This document shows, piece after piece, positions 1-4,499 of a DNA stretch of 5,395 nucleotides (positions are counted from its first letter, which is position 1; each line of letters begins with the position of its first letter). The notes below the pieces were generated by a model. It did no database searches. It was given only the letters and a program-made list of their open reading frames with translations, and had not been told where the DNA came from. Both the position numbers and the translations under genes were made by a program. Source of the stretch: Pseudomonadota bacterium. GTDB taxonomy: Bacteria; Pseudomonadota; Alphaproteobacteria; Rhizobiales; Xanthobacteraceae. The stretch covers positions 1 to 5,395 of the forward strand of contig CAUJKG010000417.1 of assembly GCA_963205465.1 (NCBI GenBank), read 5' to 3'.

Positions 1-183
1 GCCGCTGAGGCGAATGCCATCCGCATCGCGCTCGACGCGTTCGATGACGCCGATCCGCTCATGCGTCGCGCCGCCGCGCGAGAATGCCACCATCGACTTC
101 CCGAACCGCCTTGCCCGGTCGAGCGCTTCCTCGATACTGACCAGAAGGCGCGTTTTGGCGGGCACGGTTGCGGACGCGGACAT
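1..183 (-). CDS. Hypothetical protein, N-terminal 61 codons only (3' end outside window)
   Basis: I do not recognise this protein. An open frame runs from an ATG at 183-181 to the left edge with no stop, giving a 61-residue N-terminus that begins MSASATVPAKTRLLVSIEEA. It has no signal peptide or membrane segment. Residues 11-31 look like a strand plus an amphipathic helix, followed by a basic and polar stretch with the turn FSRGGATHERIG at 34-45. The start is well fixed: the same frame has a TGA at 219-217 and no other ATG/GTG/TTG between it and 183, and a GGGGAG Shine-Dalgarno sits at 199-194, ten bases upstream. The opposite strand is also open here (stop at 241-243), but its product is rich in Cys, His, Trp and Arg in the manner of an antisense shadow, so I prefer the minus strand. 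It lies 95 bases downstream of the aquaporin gene in the same direction and could be co-transcribed if the intervening hairpin does not stop transcription. Confidence 0.6.
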   Translation of the reverse strand, partial: MSASATVPAKTRLLVSIEEALDRARRFGKSMVAFSRGGATHERIGVIERVERDADGIRLSG

Positions 184-241
184 TGGGATAGTGCTCCCCG
201 GAAGTCGTGCGGCAGATCATCGCCGACGTTGCGCGGCGACT

Positions 242-280
242 AAGCGCCGGAGCAAAAATGCCCCGGCGCTTTTTTGTTTT
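242..280 (+). terminator. Intrinsic terminator-type hairpin with T-tract on the plus strand
   Basis: A perfect 9-bp stem pairs 242-250 (AAGCGCCGG) with 263-271 (CCGGCGCTT). An A/C mismatch and two further GC pairs (252-253 with 260-261) close a 6-base loop (AAAAAT). It is followed on the plus strand by TTTTTT, G, TTTT (270-280). This is a textbook rho-independent terminator for rightward transcription. Read leftward, the stem is followed only by TT and then AGTCG, so it would be a poor terminator for the aquaporin transcript, whose stop codon overlaps the T-tract. No convincing plus-strand gene ends just before it. It may end an antisense or small transcript, or protect aqpZ from readthrough. 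Confidence 0.7.
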
Positions 281-983
281 ACTTCGTGTCGGCCGCGAGC
301 AAGCCGCTGCGGAAAGCGACACCGGCAATCGCAGCACCAATGAGCGGCGCGACGATGAACAGCCAGAGCTGCGAGAGCGCGGCCGGATTGGTGCTGTAGC
401 CGATGATGGCCGGACCTGCGGAGCGCGCGGGATTGACCGATACGCCGGTCACATTGATGCCGACGATGTGGATCGCAACCAGCGTCAGTCCGATCGCAAG
501 CCCCGCGAACTTCGAGGGCGCGCCAGCTTGCGTCACGCCGAGAATGGTCACGAGAAACAGGAAGGTGGCGACGGCTTCGAAGACGAAGGCCGAGAGCAGG
601 TTGTATTGGCCGAGATAGCCGGTGCCCCAGCCGTTCTGTCCGAGTCCCCCGGTCCAGCCGGAAGCCTTGCCGGAAAGAATGAGATAAAGCACCGCCGCGC
701 CGGCAAGCGCGCCGAGCACCTGCGCGATGGCATAGCCGATGAAGTCGGCGAAGCTCATGCGTCCCGCGACGAGCACGCCGAAGCTGACGGCCGGGTTCAC
801 ATGACATCCCGATACGGGGCCGATGCCGTAAGCCATGGCCACGATGGCGAGACCGAAAGCGAATGCAATGCCGAGCACGTCGATCGCCGTCGCGCCGCTG
901 CCCATGCCCGCGATGACGGCTGCGCCGCAGCCGATGAAAACCAGCGTGAAGGTGCCGACGAATTCGGCGACGAATTTCTTCAT
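279..983 (-). CDS. aqpZ: Aquaporin Z-type water channel (MIP family)
   Basis: This encodes an inner-membrane channel of the major intrinsic protein family, 234 residues, about the length of E. coli AqpZ (231). The sequence is very hydrophobic, consistent with six membrane helices and two re-entrant half-helices. Both signature motifs are present: NPA at 63-65 (in SGCHVNPAVSF) and NPA at 184-186 (in SVNPARSAGPA). The N-terminal AEFVGTFTLVFIGCG (6-20) is the family's conserved first helix. By alignment from memory with E. coli AqpZ, the aromatic/arginine selectivity filter is Phe43, His172, Val181 and Arg187. Phe, His and Arg fit a water-selective channel, but the usual Thr is Val. The frame is open up to an ATG at 1031, but the start at 983 is chosen because AAGGAGG sits five bases upstream and MKKFVAEF matches family N-termini. 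It is divergent from nrnC. Water permeation is the likely role, with other small neutral solutes possible. Confidence 0.92.
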   Translation of the reverse strand: MKKFVAEFVGTFTLVFIGCGAAVIAGMGSGATAIDVLGIAFAFGLAIVAMAYGIGPVSGCHVNPAVSFGVLVAGRMSFADFIGYAIAQVLGALAGAAVLYLILSGKASGWTGGLGQNGWGTGYLGQYNLLSAFVFEAVATFLFLVTILGVTQAGAPSKFAGLAIGLTLVAIHIVGINVTGVSVNPARSAGPAIIGYSTNPAALSQLWLFIVAPLIGAAIAGVAFRSGLLAADTK

Positions 984-988
984 GGATG

Positions 989-995
989 CCTCCTT
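989..995 (-). promoter_or_regulatory. Strong Shine-Dalgarno of aqpZ
   Basis: The minus strand reads AAGGAGG, then CATCC, then ATG. This is a near-perfect anti-Shine-Dalgarno match with five-base spacing. It decides the start at 983 over the in-frame ATG at 1031, which would add 16 polar residues (MESGPANHGLEFKEAS) not typical of the family. Confidence 0.85.
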
Positions 996-1079
996 AAATT
1001 CCAGCCCGTGATTCGCCGGGCCGGATTCCATTACCGCCCGCTTGCCGGATTTGAAATGGCGGCCGATAAGTCTGGAGCC

Positions 1080-1093
1080 GCTAAAAACTTAGC
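1080..1093. repeat. Short inverted repeat in the aqpZ/nrnC divergent intergenic region
   Basis: GCTAA (1080-1084) and TTAGC (1089-1093) form a perfect 5-bp inverted repeat around AAAC. It sits in the AT-richest part of the 208-base divergent region (984-1191). It could be an operator half-site pair or chance. I see no convincing -35/-10 pair for either gene in this region; a TTGAAA on the minus strand just upstream (1104-1099) lacks a properly spaced -10. Confidence 0.3.
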
Positions 1094-1116
1094 AGTTTCA
1101 ACGATTGCAGCCGGGG

Positions 1117-1132
1117 ATTCCGCGGCCGGAAT
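1117..1132. repeat. Inverted repeat ATTCCG-CGGC-CGGAAT in the divergent region
   Basis: ATTCCG (1117-1122) and CGGAAT (1127-1132) are perfect 6-bp arms around a 4-base spacer, 24 bases to the right of the other inverted repeat. The size and position between two divergent genes fit a dimeric regulator site. No regulator gene is adjacent and I do not recognise the motif. Chance palindromy in GC-rich DNA is a real alternative. Confidence 0.35.
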
Positions 1133-1191
1133 GCTTCGTTCACGACTTTCGAATAAACCCGTTCCAGCTTCTTTTTTCTTAGAGAACTCCG

Positions 1192-1806
1192 ATGACGATC
1201 AGGGTGCATCGCGGCGATCTGCCGAACCTCGACGACTACAAGGGTGAAGTCGCCATCGATACCGAGACGCTCGGCCTCAATCCGAGCCGCGACCGGCTCT
1301 GCGTCGTGCAGCTCTCGGCAGGCGACGGCAGCGCCGACGTCGTGCAGATCCCGGCGGGCAAAGTGCATGCGCCCAATCTCGCAAAGCTCCTGGCCGACGC
1401 CACAAAGCCGAAGATTTTTCACTTCGCCCGCTTCGATCTCGCGGTGCTCTACAAGAACCTCGGGGTGATGCCGCAGCCCGTCTATTGCACCAAGATCGCC
1501 TCGCGTCTGGTACGCACCTACACCGACCGCCACGGCCTGAAGGACCTTGCCCGCGAGCTGCTCGGTATCGATATGTCGAAGCAGCAGCAGAGTTCGGACT
1601 GGGGTGCCGCCGAACTCTCCGACGCCCAGATCGCCTATGCCGCCTCCGACGTTCTTTACCTTCACCAGATGAAGGCAAAGCTCGACGAAATGCTGGCCCG
1701 CGAGGGCCGTACGGCGCTTGCGGAAGCCTGTTTTTCCTTCCTGCCGACCCGCGTCGCACTCGATCTCGGCGGCTGGGCCGAAGAGGATATTTTCAGCCAC
1801 TCCTAG
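1192..1806 (+). CDS. nrnC: NrnC-type 3'-5' exoribonuclease (diribonuclease; RNase D-like DEDDy family)
   Basis: This is a 204-residue single-domain exonuclease that likely degrades dinucleotides and other very short RNAs to mononucleotides in the cytoplasm, the last step of RNA turnover. The DEDDy catalytic set is visible: Asp23 and Glu25 in AIDTETLGL, Asp82 in HFARFDLAVL, and Tyr149 with Asp153 in YAASDVLYLH. It stops where the nuclease domain stops, so it lacks the HRDC domains of E. coli RNase D (about 375 residues). Length and motifs such as CTKIAS, RTYTDRHGLK and SKQQQSSDW match Bartonella NrnC as I recall it. NrnC replaces Orn in many alphaproteobacteria, and many pipelines label it ribonuclease D. 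The ATG at 1192 has only a weak purine-rich ribosome site (AGAGAA). It heads the plus-strand cluster, 66 bases before lptC. That gap shows no strong terminator, only a weak GGGAA/TTCCC pairing. Confidence 0.88.
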   Translation: MTIRVHRGDLPNLDDYKGEVAIDTETLGLNPSRDRLCVVQLSAGDGSADVVQIPAGKVHAPNLAKLLADATKPKIFHFARFDLAVLYKNLGVMPQPVYCTKIASRLVRTYTDRHGLKDLARELLGIDMSKQQQSSDWGAAELSDAQIAYAASDVLYLHQMKAKLDEMLAREGRTALAEACFSFLPTRVALDLGGWAEEDIFSHS

Positions 1807-1872
1807 CTTCCGTTGGGGAAAGTGGAGCCGTTCGAATGCCGCAATTCCCGGCCATAGACCCCTAGCGAACCC

Positions 1873-2583
1873 ATGAACCAGCACGCCTTATCGCGCCGGC
1901 CCGAGCACGCTTCGGCCGCAAGCCGGAGGCCGCGGCGGCAGCAGGCCGAACCGCGGTCGCAGAGCTATGGGCAGGCGGTGCGCCATTCCTCGCGCGTGCG
2001 CTTCCTGCGCCGGGTACTGCCGGTGCTGGCACTGGGGATTCTCGGCATCGCCGGCGTCATCGCCTGGCTCGATCCGTTTCGCATCGTCCGCGATTTCCCG
2101 CTCGACGTGATGAAATTGTCGATCCAGGGCAACAAGCTCGTCATGGACGCGCCGAAACTTTCCGGCTTCACCAAGGACGGCCGCAACTACAACATCACCG
2201 CGACCGCCGCCGCGCAGGATCTTACCAAGACCAACGTGATCGAGCTTGAAGGCATCAAGGCGAACTTCGCGCTGACGAATAACGGCTTGACCGAATTGAC
2301 CGCCGTCAAGGGCGTCTACGATGCCAAGGGCGATATCATCCGGCTTACCGAGGGCATCGTGATTCGCTCCACCGCCGGTTACGAGGGCAGGCTCAAAGAA
2401 GCGTTGATTGAAGTGAAACGCGGCTATGTCATCACCGAAATGCCGGTCGATATCAGTTTCAACAACGGCACGATTCGCGCCGACCGCATGGAAGTTTTCG
2501 AGAACGGTGCTCGCGCGCATTTCGAAGGCAATGTCACGATGGTGATGAAACTGCCGCCGCCGGAGAATGCAGGACAGCAATGA
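1873..2583 (+). CDS. lptC: LPS export system protein LptC
   Basis: This is the bitopic inner-membrane component of the Lpt machine. It receives lipopolysaccharide extracted by LptB2FG and passes it to LptA. It has 236 residues: an Arg-rich cytoplasmic N-terminus (1-47), one membrane segment (about 48-66, VLPVLALGILGIAGVIAWL), then a periplasmic beta-rich domain of the LptC/DUF1239 type (about 70-230). The latter includes MKLSIQGNKLVMDAPKLSGF and the closing strand ARAHFEGNVTMVM. E. coli LptC has 191 residues; most of the difference is the cytoplasmic tail. The ATG at 1873 is the first start after an in-frame TAG at 1855-1857, but the ribosome site is weak. The stop overlaps the lptA start (ATGA, 2580-2583). 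Assignment rests on topology, motif recall and position before lptA. Confidence 0.88.
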   Translation: MNQHALSRRPEHASAASRRPRRQQAEPRSQSYGQAVRHSSRVRFLRRVLPVLALGILGIAGVIAWLDPFRIVRDFPLDVMKLSIQGNKLVMDAPKLSGFTKDGRNYNITATAAAQDLTKTNVIELEGIKANFALTNNGLTELTAVKGVYDAKGDIIRLTEGIVIRSTAGYEGRLKEALIEVKRGYVITEMPVDISFNNGTIRADRMEVFENGARAHFEGNVTMVMKLPPPENAGQQ

Positions 2584-3251
2584 AAAGACTGCTGAAGCAT
2601 ATGCCGCCGCGGGTGATCGCCGCGGTCCTTTGCGTGCTCTTTCTCGGCGGCATAGGCATGACGCTGTCGAACGCGCAGGATGCCGCGCCGAATAACGCCT
2701 TTCAGGGCTTCACGCGCAATCGCAAGGATCCGGTCAAGATCGAAGCGAACTCGCTCGAAGTGCGCGACAAGCAAAAGCTTGCGATCTTTCGTGGCAATGT
2801 CGTCGTCGTGCAGGGCGACACCACGATGCGCTGCAAGGAGCTGGAGGTGCATTACGAAGGCAATGCGCTTGGCGGAGATCCGCGCCAGAAAGTGCCGGCC
2901 ACCAAGTCGCAGCAGAAAAGTGAATCCGCCCAGCGCATCAAGCGGCTGATTGCGATCGGCGGCGTGATCGTCACTGCGAAGGATCAGAGAGCGGTCGGTG
3001 ATAAAGGCACGTTCGAAATGGCGACCAATATCGTGGTGCTCGACGGCAATGTCGTTGTGACCCAGGGGCAAAACGTCATGAACGGCGACAAGCTCACCGT
3101 GAATTTGACCCTCGGCACCTCGAAACTCGATGGCGTGAAACAGCAGGGCACCCAGCGCGTGAAGGGTGTCTTCGTGCCGAGTTCGATGGACAAGGATAAA
3201 GATAAGAAGGGCGACCGGCCTGCGCGAAAAAAACAATCTCCGCCGAATTAA
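2580..3251 (+). CDS. lptA: LPS transport periplasmic protein LptA (OstA-like)
   Basis: This is a periplasmic bridge protein whose beta-jellyroll units carry lipopolysaccharide from LptC to the outer-membrane LptD. It has 223 residues. A Sec signal peptide is clear: basic n-region (MKRLLKHMPPR), hydrophobic core 12-29, and a likely cut after SNA (32/33). The OstA/LptA domain covers about 50-190, starting DPVKIEANSLEVRDKQKLAIFRG-like and repeating the strand pattern GNVVVVQGDTTMRCKELEVHY and GNVVVTQGQNVMNGDKLTVNL (each read from family recall). An insert rich in Lys, Gln and Ser lies at about 100-120. The C-terminus is a Lys/Asp-rich tail (about 204-223). The ATG overlaps the lptC stop, with AGGA five bases upstream, so the pair is probably translationally coupled. 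No hairpin terminator follows the TAA at 3249-3251. Confidence 0.9.
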   Translation: MKRLLKHMPPRVIAAVLCVLFLGGIGMTLSNAQDAAPNNAFQGFTRNRKDPVKIEANSLEVRDKQKLAIFRGNVVVVQGDTTMRCKELEVHYEGNALGGDPRQKVPATKSQQKSESAQRIKRLIAIGGVIVTAKDQRAVGDKGTFEMATNIVVLDGNVVVTQGQNVMNGDKLTVNLTLGTSKLDGVKQQGTQRVKGVFVPSSMDKDKDKKGDRPARKKQSPPN

Positions 3252-3434
3252 CTTGGCCCCGGTTTTGCTTCCTTGAAGGCGCTGTAATTTGATTCCGGCC
3301 TGCGAACGGGCTACCAAACCCTCATTCCGGGCGAATGCAGCCCTTGCCGGGTCAGTGTGCCTGTCAAAGCCGGTTCGTCCCTCCGCAAATAGGCATTTCC
3401 ACTCCGGGCCCACCCGGCCGGCGATGCGAATGGA
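3252..3434 (+). other. lptA-lptB intergenic region / lptB leader
   Basis: This 183-base non-coding stretch contrasts with the overlapping joins elsewhere in the cluster. It holds the sigma-54-like site near its left end, no clear terminator (only a 4-bp CTTC/GAAG pairing at 3268-3278), and no convincing sigma-70 promoter. At its right end a four-codon ORF, ATG CGA ATG GAG TGA (3424-3438), overlaps the lptB GTG. Since the GTG has no well-placed Shine-Dalgarno, that mini-ORF could help reinitiation, but this is speculative. Confidence 0.5.
3253..3269 (+). promoter_or_regulatory. Candidate sigma-54 (-24/-12) promoter upstream of lptB-rpoN
   Basis: TTGGCCCCGGTTTTGCT matches the sigma-54 consensus YTGGCACG-N4-TTGCW at 11 of 13 fixed positions. 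The hallmark GG (3255-3256) and GC (3267-3268) are separated by exactly ten bases. Mismatches are C for A at 3258 and C for G at 3260. It starts two bases after the lptA stop codon, on the coding strand, in the only long gap of the cluster. Transcription would begin near 3280, leaving a leader of about 155 bases before the lptB GTG. I did not see an obvious activator (NtrC- or NifA-like) palindrome upstream, inside lptA. A match this good is expected by chance somewhere in a window this size, so location is the main support. Confidence 0.45.
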
Positions 3435-4499
3435 GTGAGGACGCTGAAAGTCCCCTGGTTCCGATCGGGCAGCAAGGATGCGCGCGACAAGCCGGTCTTG
3501 TCCGAGCAGTGGCGTCTGGACGGCTCCGCGCCGCCGCCACGGCCGGCCGACGCCCGGCCGCGCGAGCAGCATCCCCGGGATGCGAGAAGCCGGCAGGCGC
3601 CCGAGCCGTTTTCGGAGGCTGGCCGGCCCCCGAACACCTGGGTCCCGCCCGGGCCGCCGCAGCACATGCCGGGGGAACAGCCGGGCAACGGCTACGATCA
3701 CGACGCCGGATACGAGACGGAGTACGAACAACCCTCCCGTCCGCGCGCGCACCCGCCGCACGTACCGGTTCCGGGCGAGGGAATTCTCGCGGCCGACGGT
3801 TTGCAGAAGAGCTATGGCGGCCGGCGCGTCGTCAGCGACGTTTCCATCGACGTGATGCGCGGCGAAGCGGTCGGCATTCTCGGACCGAACGGTGCCGGCA
3901 AGACCACCTGCTTCTACATGGTCACGGGGCTGGTCGAGCCCGATGCGGGCCACATCACGCTCGATGGTCACGACGTGACGAAGCTGCCGATGTATCGCCG
4001 CGCACGGCTCGGCATCGGCTACCTGCCACAGGAAGCCTCGATCTTTCGTGGCCTCAACGTGGAAAACAATTTGCGCGCCGTGCTCGAAGTGGTCGAGCCC
4101 GACAGACGGCGGCGCGCGGAGCGGCTGGAAGAATTGCTCGACGAATTTTCGATCCAGCACATCCGCAAGTCGCCTTCGATCGCACTTTCCGGCGGCGAGC
4201 GCCGCCGTGTCGAAATCGCTCGCTCGCTCGCGTCCAATCCGCATTACATGCTGCTCGACGAACCGTTCGCCGGCATCGATCCGATCGCGGTCGGCGACAT
4301 TCGCACGCTCGTTCGCCACCTGACGGCGCGCGGCATCGGCGTTCTGATCACCGATCACAACGTCCGCGAGACGCTGGGCCTCGTCGATCGCGCTTACATC
4401 ATTCACTCCGGCCGCGTGTTGATGGAAGGCACGCCGGAGCAGATCGTCGAAAACGAGGACGTGCGCCGGCTCTATCTCGGCGAGGAGTTCCGGCTCTAA
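3435..4499 (+). CDS. lptB: LPS export ABC transporter ATPase LptB with long N-terminal extension
   Basis: This is the cytoplasmic ATPase that, as a dimer with LptF and LptG, powers lipopolysaccharide extraction from the inner membrane. It has 354 residues. About 115 N-terminal residues are Pro/Arg/Gly/Glu-rich and probably disordered. The ABC domain spans about 117-354, close to the full length of E. coli LptB (241). Visible motifs are Walker A GPNGAGKT (150-157), Q-loop Gln199 (LPQEAS), signature LSGGE (251-255), Walker B MLLDEP with Asp275 and catalytic Glu276, D-loop GID (280-282) and H-loop His308 (TDHNV). GIGYLPQEASIFRGL is typical of LptB over other ABC ATPases. GTG at 3435 is the only start candidate after an in-frame TAG at 3390, but it lacks a good ribosome site; a start at internal Met78 would remove most of the extension. 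The stop overlaps the rpoN start. Confidence 0.93.
   Translation: MRTLKVPWFRSGSKDARDKPVLSEQWRLDGSAPPPRPADARPREQHPRDARSRQAPEPFSEAGRPPNTWVPPGPPQHMPGEQPGNGYDHDAGYETEYEQPSRPRAHPPHVPVPGEGILAADGLQKSYGGRRVVSDVSIDVMRGEAVGILGPNGAGKTTCFYMVTGLVEPDAGHITLDGHDVTKLPMYRRARLGIGYLPQEASIFRGLNVENNLRAVLEVVEPDRRRRAERLEELLDEFSIQHIRKSPSIALSGGERRRVEIARSLASNPHYMLLDEPFAGIDPIAVGDIRTLVRHLTARGIGVLITDHNVRETLGLVDRAYIIHSGRVLMEGTPEQIVENEDVRRLYLGEEFRL

Noticed and set aside
61..243. Plus-strand gene ending at TAA 241-243 just before the terminator
   Set aside because: It would explain the terminator's polarity, but the product past residue 10 is Cys/His/Trp/Arg-rich and unlike a real protein, while the minus strand has a ribosome site and plausible protein. 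I keep it only as a weak alternative.
984..1031. Upstream ATG at 1031 as the aqpZ start
   Set aside because: It would add 16 polar residues and ignores the AAGGAGG placed five bases before the ATG at 983.
207..1247. 346-residue plus-strand open frame across aqpZ and into nrnC
   Set aside because: It is antisense to a clear aquaporin gene with NPA motifs and a strong Shine-Dalgarno. Its product is charged and low-complexity, with no recognisable family.
1081..1884. 267-residue minus-strand open frame opposite nrnC
   Set aside because: It mirrors nrnC, whose DEDDy motifs and gene order are convincing. The antisense product has no recognisable motif.
3252..3300. Rho-independent terminator after lptA
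   Set aside because: Only a 4-bp CTTC/GAAG pairing is present, with no T-tract after it, so transcription probably reads through toward lptB.
2424..4406. 660-residue open frame on the minus strand across lptC, lptA and lptB
   Set aside because: It is antisense to three well-supported genes, and the product is rich in Arg, His and Asp with no recognisable domain. This is typical of a shadow ORF in GC-rich DNA.
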